From Chloroflexota bacterium (GTDB taxonomy: Archaea > Iainarchaeota > Iainarchaeia > Iainarchaeales > GCA-2688035): a stretch of 9,334 nucleotides of DNA. Shown piece by piece: positions 1 through 6,251 of the stretch. Location: positions 1 to 9,334 of the forward strand of contig DAOWAC010000027.1 in the NCBI GenBank assembly GCA_030634785.1, written 5' to 3'. A program made the position numbers and the translations under genes. The stretch's first letter is position 1. Every line of letters begins with the position of its first letter. The notes beneath the pieces were generated by a model. The model was not told the origin of the DNA and did no database searches. It saw nothing but the letters and a program-made list of their open reading frames with translations.

Positions 1-247
1 AAGCTAAAACAAAATTTTTTTCTTTAAATTTTTTTGAAAACTTTGAAATTAAAATAATTGGCAAAGGAATGCATAAAACAAACAAAACAACCGGCAGAGT
101 GTTTTCAACAACCTTTCCAAACGCTGCTTTAAATTGCATTGTGGTAAGTTCTTCCAAACCAATTCCTGTTAATCCCAAAAGACTGGCTGCAAGCAGTGTT
201 GAAAGAAAAATCAAAAACATTGCCAAATTTGAATTTATTTTTGCCAT
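1..247 (-). CDS. Membrane protein of unknown function, C-terminus beyond the left edge
   Basis: I do not recognise this gene. Reading the minus strand from the ATG at 247 gives 82 codons without a stop, up to the window edge. The translation begins MAKINSNLAMFLIF. It has a first hydrophobic stretch at about residues 9-26, then a roughly 24-residue polar loop containing two adjacent glutamates (E32, E33), and a second hydrophobic stretch at about residues 51-68. A lysine-rich tail follows (K69, K72, K73, K75, K77). This pattern fits a two-helix hairpin with both ends in the cytoplasm, or the start of a larger membrane protein. The start lies inside the end of the upstream secreted-protein gene, with a 13-base overlap, and a GGTGG-like ribosome-binding site at 255-259 precedes it. 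Both points suggest translational coupling. A second in-frame ATG at 220 is possible. Codon use matches the neighbouring genes. The reality of the gene is likely but not certain, and its function is unknown. Confidence 0.6.
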   Translation of the reverse strand, partial: MAKINSNLAMFLIFLSTLLAASLLGLTGIGLEELTTMQFKAAFGKVVENTLPVVLFVLCIPLPIILISKFSKKFKEKNFVLA

Positions 248-660
248 AATTCTTCCACCAACGTTCCACTGCATCTTTCACCAGATTCTTTAATTGAAAA
301 CACGCCTTTTACACTAACATATTCTAACGGAATCAAGCAAACTGCTTCTTTTCCTTTAAGCATTTCAAGTTCTTCAAAAGAATCTGTTTCCACACCCAAC
401 ACCTTTAAGCCAAAAACACAATCGTTTCCTTCAACACCCTTTATTTCATACTGTAAAAAGAATCTTCCCAACTCAGTTGTATAAACACTTATTGACTTAA
501 CCGGCTTGCATTCTTTGGCACGTTGTTCAAAACAATAACTATTTTTTCCACAATCCTCTAAGAAATCGTCCATTCCGTTTGCCATTATTAGGTTTGTGCC
601 AACAAGCACCATTGCACACACTATTGTAATAGCTGATAAAATTTTCAGGTTTTTATCCAT
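235..660 (-). CDS. Small secreted or membrane-anchored six-cysteine protein, unknown function
   Basis: I do not recognise this 141-residue protein. Its N-terminus is a short lysine-containing segment (MDKNLK) followed by a hydrophobic helix at about residues 7-27. That resembles a signal peptide or a single membrane anchor, so the rest is probably outside the cell. The exported part has six cysteines (37, 43, 51, 81, 108, 130). C37, C43 and C51 form a C-x5-C-x7-C cluster next to acidic residues, a spacing compatible with disulfide bonds. The remainder alternates short hydrophobic and charged segments and looks like a small beta-rich domain. The ATG at 660 has an AAAGGAA sequence about 10 bases upstream (671-676 on this strand) as ribosome-binding site. 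It is divergent from the sugar operon and its end overlaps the next membrane-protein gene, so the two may form an envelope-related pair. No enzyme motif is visible. Confidence 0.75.
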   Translation of the reverse strand: MDKNLKILSAITIVCAMVLVGTNLIMANGMDDFLEDCGKNSYCFEQRAKECKPVKSISVYTTELGRFFLQYEIKGVEGNDCVFGLKVLGVETDSFEELEMLKGKEAVCLIPLEYVSVKGVFSIKESGERCSGTLVEELWQK

Positions 661-818
661 CTTATTTCATTCCTTTTACTGTATTGTAGGCTTTTTCCAA
701 CTATACTAGTATTTATTGAAAAAGATATATTTTAAGCTTACTTATCTATAGGTACATCCATCAAAAAAATACCCTTTTTAACTGTTTTAGCTTTTTTCCT
801 TTTAGGGTGATAGACAGA
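661..818. promoter_or_regulatory. Divergent intergenic region with two-way promoter signals
   Basis: This 158-base AT-rich gap separates the minus-strand secreted-protein gene from the plus-strand sugar operon, so it must hold promoters for both. On the plus strand, a purine-rich BRE-like stretch (gaaaaag) runs into an archaeal TATA-like box, gatatatttta, at 724-734. A start site about 25 bases downstream would leave a leader of roughly 60 bases before the ATG at 819. Read on the minus strand, the same AT block (TTAAAATATA) could serve the gene starting at 660. A perfect 10-bp palindrome (atactagtat, 703-712) sits between that box and the minus-strand gene. No riboswitch-like fold was recognised. 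The promoter calls rest on motif resemblance only. Confidence 0.4.
805..811 (+). promoter_or_regulatory. Ribosome-binding site that decides the ugd start
   Basis: GGGTGAT at 805-811 matches the complement of the 16S 3' end (GGTGAT) and stands 7 bases before the ATG at 819. A GTG codon at 807 is in frame and would add four residues (MIDR), but it lies inside this site. The ATG is therefore the better start, and it also places the NAD-binding strand directly at the N-terminus, as is usual for the family. Confidence 0.65.
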
Positions 819-2120
819 ATGAATATCGCAGTTATTGGAACAGGATATGTTGGATTAGTTGCAGGAACATGTTTTGCAGATATGGGGCATGACGTCATAT
901 GTGTTGATATTGACAAAGAAAAGATAAAGGTACTAAATGACGGAAAGGTGCCGATTTACGAGCCAGGATTGGAAGAACTTATTGCAAAGAATAAGAAAAA
1001 TATTGTTTTTACTACTGATTTTGATGACGCTGTTCAAAAAAGCACAGTTGTTTTTATTGCAGTTGGGACTCCTCCAAAAGCAAGCGGAGGAGCTGATTTA
1101 AGCTATGTTGAAAATGTTGCCCGTGGAATTGCTGCTGCTGCAAAAAAGCCAAAAATTGTTGTGGAAAAAAGCACTGTTCCTGTTCAAACCTGTGAAAGAA
1201 TAATTCAGGTACTGGACTGCAATGATGGTGACGGTGATGGAAAATGCATAAAGCACATTGTTGTAAGTAATCCTGAATTTTTAAGAGAAGGAAGTGCAGT
1301 AGAAGACTTTTTGCACCCTGACAGAATTGTTATTGGAACAAATGACAAAAAGGCAAGAAAGATAATGGACGAATTATATGCTCCGCTAAAAGCAGAAATG
1401 GTTTTTACAGATATTAAAAGTGCTGAGCTAATAAAGCACGCAAGCAACAGTTTTCTTGCAACAAAAATTAGTTTTATTAATTCTGTTGCAAATGTTTGTG
1501 AAAAGACCGGTGCAGACATTGCAATGGTTGCAAAAGGAATGGGTCTTGACAAAAGAATTGGTCCAAGCTTTTTGAATGCAGGAATTGGCTATGGTGGTTT
1601 TTGTTTTCCAAAGGATGTAGAAGCATTTATTCAAATTTCTGAAAAAAATGGTTACAAGTTTAAGATTTTGGAAGAAGTTCAGGCAGTTAACAAATTCCAG
1701 AAAGAAAATTTTGTAAAAACAGTAGAAGATGCTTTGTGGAATTTAAACGGAAAAACAATTGGCGTTCTTGGCTTGGCATTTAAACCAAATACTGATGATA
1801 TGAGGTTTGCACCAAGCATTGATATCATAAACGCTTTGGTAAAAGAAGGAGCAAAAGTAAAAGCATTTGACCCGGAGGCAATGGAGAGAGCAAAAACAAT
1901 TCTTGGGGACAAAATAGAATACTGCAATGATGAGTATGCTGTTGCTGAAGGAGTTGATGCAGTGCTTTTCTTAACTGAGTGGAAAGAGTTTGTTGAAATT
2001 GATTTGGATAAAATGAAAAAGTCAATGAAAGGCGTTTTTGTTTTTGATGGAAGAAACATTTTTGACCCAAAGGAAATGAGGGCAAAGGGTTTCAAATACG
2101 AAAGCATTGGAAGGCTGTAA
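819..2120 (+). CDS. ugd: UDP-glucose 6-dehydrogenase
   Basis: This enzyme oxidises UDP-glucose to UDP-glucuronate with two NAD+, in the cytoplasm. With the ATG at 819 it is 433 residues, a normal length. The N-terminal Rossmann domain opens with the G-T-G-Y-V-G loop (residues 7-12), followed by an acidic D30 for the NAD ribose. The middle helix carries the conserved K206 and N210 (ELIKHASNS). The catalytic cysteine is C262 in GYGGFCFPKD. The C-terminal UDP-binding domain has the GLAFKPNTDDMR motif. GFCFPKD, rather than GHCIxxDP, points to the UDP-glucose branch of the family and not to the N-acetyl-sugar branch. Unusual is a cysteine-flanked acidic loop at residues 134-143 (CNDGDGDGKC), just before the conserved SNPEFLREG. 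This is the first gene of the plus-strand operon. Its product would feed the UXS-like decarboxylase two genes downstream. Confidence 0.95.
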   Translation: MNIAVIGTGYVGLVAGTCFADMGHDVICVDIDKEKIKVLNDGKVPIYEPGLEELIAKNKKNIVFTTDFDDAVQKSTVVFIAVGTPPKASGGADLSYVENVARGIAAAAKKPKIVVEKSTVPVQTCERIIQVLDCNDGDGDGKCIKHIVVSNPEFLREGSAVEDFLHPDRIVIGTNDKKARKIMDELYAPLKAEMVFTDIKSAELIKHASNSFLATKISFINSVANVCEKTGADIAMVAKGMGLDKRIGPSFLNAGIGYGGFCFPKDVEAFIQISEKNGYKFKILEEVQAVNKFQKENFVKTVEDALWNLNGKTIGVLGLAFKPNTDDMRFAPSIDIINALVKEGAKVKAFDPEAMERAKTILGDKIEYCNDEYAVAEGVDAVLFLTEWKEFVEIDLDKMKKSMKGVFVFDGRNIFDPKEMRAKGFKYESIGRL

Positions 2121-2150
2121 GGAATGGCAATTTCCAAAGAGGCTGATTGA

Positions 2151-2888
2151 ATGAAAGTAATAATTCCTGTTGCAGGCTATGCAACAAGGCTTTATCCTTT
2201 AACTGAAAACAATCCAAAGGCATTGCTTGAAATTCAAGGCAAGCCAATTCTTGAACATATTTTAAAAAAAGTTGAAGAACTTTCTGAAGTAAGTGAAATT
2301 TTTGTTGTAAGCAATGCAAAATTTTTTGAAAACTTTAATGAATGGGTTAAGGGTTTTGAAAGCAGGATTCCAATAAAGGTTTTGAATGACGGGACGAAAA
2401 GCAATGAGGACCGACTTGGTCAGATTGGAGACATTCAGCTTGCAATTAAAGAATTTGATTCAGAAGACGATTTGCTAATTATTTCAGGAGACAATTTGTT
2501 CAATTTCAGCCTTGTGCCTGTTTACAATTTTTTTAAGGAAGAGAACGAGATAGTAAATGCATTGTATGACATTAAGGATATTGAGTCAGCAAAGCATCTT
2601 GGAGTAATGTCAATTGACCCTAAGTCTGGGTTGGTTGTTTCATTTGAAGAAAAGCCAGTTGAACCAAAGAGCACAAATGTTTCGTTGGGAATTTATTTTT
2701 TTCCAAAGGACAAAGTTAAGAAAATAAAGGCTTTTTTGGATAAGGGTGGTAAGGCTGATAAGATTGGTTATTTAATGGCTGAATTGACAGAGAAGAAAGG
2801 GCTTTATGGGTTTGTTTACTTAGAACAATGGTTTGATATAGGATTTAAGGCTGCTTTAGAGCAGGCTGAAAAGGAATTTGTTGAATAA
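2151..2888 (+). CDS. Sugar-1-phosphate nucleotidylyltransferase (GalU/RmlA-like)
   Basis: This enzyme couples a sugar 1-phosphate to a nucleoside triphosphate, giving an NDP-sugar and pyrophosphate. At 245 residues it is a stand-alone catalytic domain without the C-terminal beta-helix seen in GlmU-like enzymes. The nucleotide-binding signature at the N-terminus reads [11 protein letters not shown] (residues 8-18), followed by the PK pair at 22-23. A tyrosine replaces the usual second glycine of the AGG motif. Other conserved points are D114 (SGDN, metal ligand), the EEKP segment at 166-169 and D229 in WFDIG, the second metal ligand. The substrate cannot be read from sequence. The position between ugd and the UXS-like gene suggests glucose 1-phosphate and UTP, giving UDP-glucose for Ugd, but dTDP-glucose or another NDP-sugar is possible. 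A GAGG ribosome-binding site at 2139-2142 precedes the ATG, and 30 bases separate it from ugd. Confidence 0.88.
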   Translation: MKVIIPVAGYATRLYPLTENNPKALLEIQGKPILEHILKKVEELSEVSEIFVVSNAKFFENFNEWVKGFESRIPIKVLNDGTKSNEDRLGQIGDIQLAIKEFDSEDDLLIISGDNLFNFSLVPVYNFFKEENEIVNALYDIKDIESAKHLGVMSIDPKSGLVVSFEEKPVEPKSTNVSLGIYFFPKDKVKKIKAFLDKGGKADKIGYLMAELTEKKGLYGFVYLEQWFDIGFKAALEQAEKEFVE

Positions 2889-2919
2889 CTGATAAAAATT
2901 TGTATATTGGTGAATTGAA

Positions 2920-3849
2920 ATGAAGACAATTGTTGTAGCAGGCGGAGCAGGTTTTATTGGAAGCCATTTGTGTGAAAGGCTTTTGAAAGAGGGAAACAGA
3001 GTAATTTGTGTTGACAATTTTGTTACAGGAAGCAAGAAAAATGTTAAGGCTTTTGAAAAGAATGAAAATTTTAATTTGTTAGAGCACGATATTACAAAAC
3101 CTCTTGAAATTGATGAAGATATTAATCAAATTTACAATATGGCAAGTCCTGCTTCTCCGGTGGATTTTCCAAGAATTCCAATTGAAATTCTTTTAACAAG
3201 CTCTCTTGGTTTGAAAAATTTGGCTGATTTGGCTGTTGAAAAAAAGGCAAGAATTTTGCAGGCTTCAACAAGCGAAGTTTATGGAAATCCATTAGAACAT
3301 CCTCAAAAGGAAACATATTTTGGAAATGTTAACACAATTGGTCCAAGAAGCTGTTATGATGAAGGAAAAAGATTTGCTGAAGCACTTTTGTCTGCTTATG
3401 CTAGAAAAAAAGGGCTTGATAAAAGAATTGTAAGAATTTTCAACACTTACGGTCCAAGAATGAGGCCAAATGATGGAAGAGTGCTTCCAAATTTTATAAA
3501 TCAGGCGCTTGAAGGAAAGCCATTGACTGTTTACGGTGATGGAAGTCAGACAAGGTCTTTTTGTTTTGTTTCAGACGAAGTTGACGGGCTAATAAAGCTG
3601 ATGAATTCAGATTATAAATTTCCATGCAATATTGGTAATCCAAACGAAATGACAATTAAAGAACTTGCAGAGTTTGTGATAAAAACTACTGGAAGTAAAA
3701 GCAAACTTGCGTTTAAATCATTGCCAGGAGACGACCCTGCAAAAAGAAAGCCAGATATTTCAATTGCAAAAAAGGAATTGGGCGGAGAACTAAAGGTTTC
3801 ACTTGAAGAGGGTTTAAAGGAAACAATTGCGTTCTTTGAAGGGAAATAG
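2920..3849 (+). CDS. UDP-glucuronate decarboxylase (UDP-xylose synthase)-like SDR enzyme
   Basis: This is a 309-residue extended short-chain dehydrogenase. Its best family match, by remembered signatures, is UDP-glucuronate decarboxylase, which makes UDP-xylose from UDP-glucuronate via a 4-keto intermediate and bound NAD+. The NAD loop is GGAGFIG (8-14). The UXS-typical stretch NMASPASP is present. [14 protein letters not shown] gives S118 and E119, and RSCYDEGKR gives the catalytic Y146 and K150. [23 protein letters not shown] and the FVSDEVDGL segment follow as in UXS. It has no N-terminal membrane anchor, so it acts in the cytoplasm. A GGTGA ribosome-binding site at 2909-2913 lies 6 bases before the ATG, 31 bases after the previous gene. 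Location two genes after ugd supports the substrate. A UDP-glucose or UDP-glucuronate 4-epimerase activity is the main alternative, but the YDEGKR and LEHPQ motifs favour decarboxylase. Confidence 0.88.
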   Translation: MKTIVVAGGAGFIGSHLCERLLKEGNRVICVDNFVTGSKKNVKAFEKNENFNLLEHDITKPLEIDEDINQIYNMASPASPVDFPRIPIEILLTSSLGLKNLADLAVEKKARILQASTSEVYGNPLEHPQKETYFGNVNTIGPRSCYDEGKRFAEALLSAYARKKGLDKRIVRIFNTYGPRMRPNDGRVLPNFINQALEGKPLTVYGDGSQTRSFCFVSDEVDGLIKLMNSDYKFPCNIGNPNEMTIKELAEFVIKTTGSKSKLAFKSLPGDDPAKRKPDISIAKKELGGELKVSLEEGLKETIAFFEGK

Positions 3850-3879
3850 TTTTTTTTTGATTCAAAATAGGTTTTTTTT
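3850..3879 (+). terminator. Paired T-tracts in an intra-operon gap (possible partial terminator)
   Basis: The 30-base gap between the UXS-like gene and the next dehydrogenase holds a run of nine T (3850-3858) directly after the stop codon and a run of eight T (3872-3879) directly before the ATG. Oligo-T runs are known archaeal termination signals and need no hairpin, so some transcripts may end here. The only ribosome-binding trace is AGG at 3869-3871. The role is inferred only. Confidence 0.25.
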
Positions 3880-5157
3880 ATGCAGACTGTTGCAATAGTT
3901 GGATTGGGTTATGTTGGACTGCCTTTGGCCTGTCTTTGTGCAGAAAAAGGTTACAAGGTTTTTGGACTTGATTTGGACAAAGAGATTGTTGAAAGTACTA
4001 ACAAAGGAATTTCGCATATTAATGACAAGGCTCTTGAAAAAAAGCTTGGAAAGCTCAAGGGAAAAATAATTGCTTCAACAGAAGCAGATTGCCTAAAAGA
4101 AGCAGAAATTGTTATTGTATGTGTTCCGACTCCTGCAATTGGTTCAAAGCCTGACTTAAAGCCTTTGGAAAATGCTTCAAAGACTGTTGCAAAGTTTTTG
4201 AAAAAAGGACTGCTTGTAATAATTGAGTCAACAATTTATCCAGGAACAGTTGAAGAAATTGTAAAGCCAATTCTTGAAAATGGTTTGGAATTAAGGGCTG
4301 GAGAAGATTTCTTTTTGGGCCATTGTCCTGAAAGAATTGATCCAGGGAATGAAGAATTTCCTATTGAAAAGATTCCCAGAGTTCTTTCATGCTTTTCATC
4401 AGAAGGAACGGAAAAGGCAAGAAAGTTTTATGCTTCAATAATTGATGCAGAAATAAATGTTTTGAAAAGCGTTAAGAGTGCTGAAGCAGTAAAGGTTGTT
4501 GAAAACACTTTTAGGGATGTAAACATTGCTTTTGTAAACGAGCTTGCCAAAAGCTTTGACAAAATGGGAATTGATTTGGCAGAAGTAATAAAGGGTGCAA
4601 GTACAAAACCATTTGGTTACATGCCTTTTTATCCTGGGCCAGGAGTCGGAGGGCATTGTATTGCACAAGACCCGTATTATTTAATTGACAGAGCGGAAAA
4701 AGCAGGTTTTGAACACAAATTTTTAAGGCTTGCAAGGAAAATAAATGAAGCCATGCCTGAATATGTTGTTTCAGTTGTTGAACAGGGCCTGGGTGCAAAA
4801 GGATTAAAACTTTCAGATGCAAAAATTGCATGCCTTGGTCTTGCCTACAAACCAAATGTTGATGATATAAGGCAAAGCCCTGCTGTTAAGATAGTTAAAT
4901 TGCTTGAAGAAAAGGGGGCAAAATTAAATGTCTTTGATCCTTTTCTTCCAAAACTTTCAAACACTGTTTCACTTCGGGAAGCTGTTAAGGGCACAAACTG
5001 CCTTTTGCTTTTAACCAATCACAATGTTTTTGTAAAAGAGCTGTCACCTGATTTTATTAAGGGGATTGGAGTAAAACTTGTTGTTGATGCAAGAAATGTG
5101 CTTGATAAAGACGGAATAACCAATGTAGGTATTATTTACAAGGGCATTGGAAGATAA
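3880..5157 (+). CDS. UDP-N-acetylhexosamine 6-dehydrogenase (WbpA/WecC type)
   Basis: This 425-residue enzyme belongs to the UDP-sugar dehydrogenase family, in the branch that oxidises C6 of UDP-GlcNAc (WbpA) or UDP-ManNAc (WecC) to the uronic acid with two NAD+. The NAD loop is GLGYVG (8-13). The catalytic cysteine is C260 in GPGVGGHCIAQDP, where the GGHCI context marks the N-acetyl-sugar branch and differs from the GGFCFPKD of the ugd gene upstream. INEAMPEYVV after the core helix, and GLAYKPNVDDIRQSP in the UDP-binding domain, are family signatures. The INxxMPxYVV form leans towards WbpA and the CIAQDP form towards WecC, so the exact substrate is open. Homologues of WbpB, WbpE and WbpD lie in the convergent operon, which favours UDP-GlcNAc and a diacetamido-uronic acid product. 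It has only a weak ribosome-binding site (AGG, then eight T, then ATG). Confidence 0.92.
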   Translation: MQTVAIVGLGYVGLPLACLCAEKGYKVFGLDLDKEIVESTNKGISHINDKALEKKLGKLKGKIIASTEADCLKEAEIVIVCVPTPAIGSKPDLKPLENASKTVAKFLKKGLLVIIESTIYPGTVEEIVKPILENGLELRAGEDFFLGHCPERIDPGNEEFPIEKIPRVLSCFSSEGTEKARKFYASIIDAEINVLKSVKSAEAVKVVENTFRDVNIAFVNELAKSFDKMGIDLAEVIKGASTKPFGYMPFYPGPGVGGHCIAQDPYYLIDRAEKAGFEHKFLRLARKINEAMPEYVVSVVEQGLGAKGLKLSDAKIACLGLAYKPNVDDIRQSPAVKIVKLLEEKGAKLNVFDPFLPKLSNTVSLREAVKGTNCLLLLTNHNVFVKELSPDFIKGIGVKLVVDARNVLDKDGITNVGIIYKGIGR

Positions 5158-5168
5158 AGTTGGTTGCA

Positions 5169-6251
5169 ATGGCTTCTGAAAAAAAACTTAAGCTGGCGTT
5201 TATTTCAAAATATGTTCTGTCACCAGAGCGAATTTCCGGAACAGGTAATTTTTCCTATTACCTTTGTAGGGAATTAAACAAAAAAACCGATTTGACTGTT
5301 ATAATTGGAAAAAACAAGACCTTTGAGCAAAGTCCTGACAAAAACTTTAAGTTTGAAAGAACCGGATTTCCTTTTTCTTTAAGGTCTGGTTTGATTGCAA
5401 GAAAGTATGGAAAAGACGTGGTTGTTTTTTGTAGCGGTATCACTGGTTTGAATTTGCTTGCCTTATATCTTGTCTTTTTGAAAATTATTCTTGTTGGAAG
5501 AAAGCTTATTTTGTTCCAGCTTACAGAACCAGACCTTAAGGGGAATAGTTTCCTGTTCAGGCTTGTTGTTCCTTTTGTGAAAAAAATAGTTTGCACTAAC
5601 AGGGTTATTGAAGAGCACTTTGGAAAAATTGCTTTTGGAAAAACTGCATTAGTTTATCCAGGCATTGACACAAATAAAATAAAGCCAATTGCAAGGCCTG
5701 CAAACAAAAAGCCAAGGATTGGATACTTTGGCTATTTCTTAGATGACAAAGGGCCTGACAAGCTTGTGGCTGCATTTAAAAAAGTCAAGCCAAATGCAGA
5801 GCTGTTTATTGTTGGAAAAAGCAAAAATGATACTAAAATTGAAAATACAATGTTGCAAACAGCAAAAAATGACCCGAACATAAAGTTTTTTGGTTATCAA
5901 GATAATGTTTTGAAAATGATGAACACCTGTGACATTATAGTTTTTCCTTTTAGATGGTCAAAATGTGTTCTTGGACTGGCTTTAACAGCAATTGAGGCAA
6001 TGGCTTTGGAAAAAGCAGTAATTGTTTCAAACGTAAGCGTTCTTACTCCGCTTATTGAAGACAAAAAGAATGGTTTGGTTTTTTCAACTGATAAAGAATT
6101 GGAGCAGGCGCTCTCTTTGCTTTGCAAGAATTCTGCTTTGAGAAAAAAGCTAGGGGTTGCTGCAAGAAAAACTGTAAAAGAAAAATTTAGTGTTAGTTCT
6201 GTTTCAAAAGATTTTTTGCAAGTGTGCAATAAGGTGGCTGAAGGATTATGA
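5169..6251 (+). CDS. Glycosyltransferase, GT4-like (GT-B fold)
   Basis: A 360-residue glycosyltransferase, probably transferring a sugar from a nucleotide donor to a lipid-linked glycan at the inner membrane face. The N-terminal half has the glycine-containing loop ISGTGNFSYYLCREL near the start. The middle has a hydrophobic stretch at about residues 97-117 that may contact the membrane. The C-terminal donor-binding domain begins at RIGYFGYFLDDKGPDKL and continues through FGYQDNVLKMMNTCDIIVFP to the conserved GLALTAIEAMALEKAVIVSN-like segment. In that segment E276 is the second glutamate of the usual E-x7-E motif, but the first is L268, a departure from the family norm. Activity could still exist, and the donor is unknown. 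The ATG at 5169 is preferred over an in-frame TTG at 5160, although the ribosome-binding site is poor for both. The gap to the previous gene is 11 bases. The stop overlaps the flippase start as ATGA, so the two are likely translated together. Confidence 0.85.
   Translation: MASEKKLKLAFISKYVLSPERISGTGNFSYYLCRELNKKTDLTVIIGKNKTFEQSPDKNFKFERTGFPFSLRSGLIARKYGKDVVVFCSGITGLNLLALYLVFLKIILVGRKLILFQLTEPDLKGNSFLFRLVVPFVKKIVCTNRVIEEHFGKIAFGKTALVYPGIDTNKIKPIARPANKKPRIGYFGYFLDDKGPDKLVAAFKKVKPNAELFIVGKSKNDTKIENTMLQTAKNDPNIKFFGYQDNVLKMMNTCDIIVFPFRWSKCVLGLALTAIEAMALEKAVIVSNVSVLTPLIEDKKNGLVFSTDKELEQALSLLCKNSALRKKLGVAARKTVKEKFSVSSVSKDFLQVCNKVAEGL

Noticed and set aside
69..293. Plus-strand 74-codon open frame opposite the left-edge genes
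   Set aside because: It overlaps both minus-strand genes, lacks a convincing ribosome-binding site and its translation has no coherent domain or membrane pattern.
733..740. Short palindrome taagctta near the TATA-like box
   Set aside because: At 8 bp in AT-rich DNA it is expected by chance, and it has no flanking symmetry.
807..818. GTG start adding four residues to Ugd
   Set aside because: The GTG lies inside the GGGTGAT ribosome-binding site of the ATG at 819, and the ATG gives the standard N-terminus.
1679..2137. Minus-strand 152-codon open frame
   Set aside because: It is antisense to the strongly conserved C-terminal domain of Ugd. The serine- and phenylalanine-rich composition is what the reverse of this AT-rich coding sequence produces.
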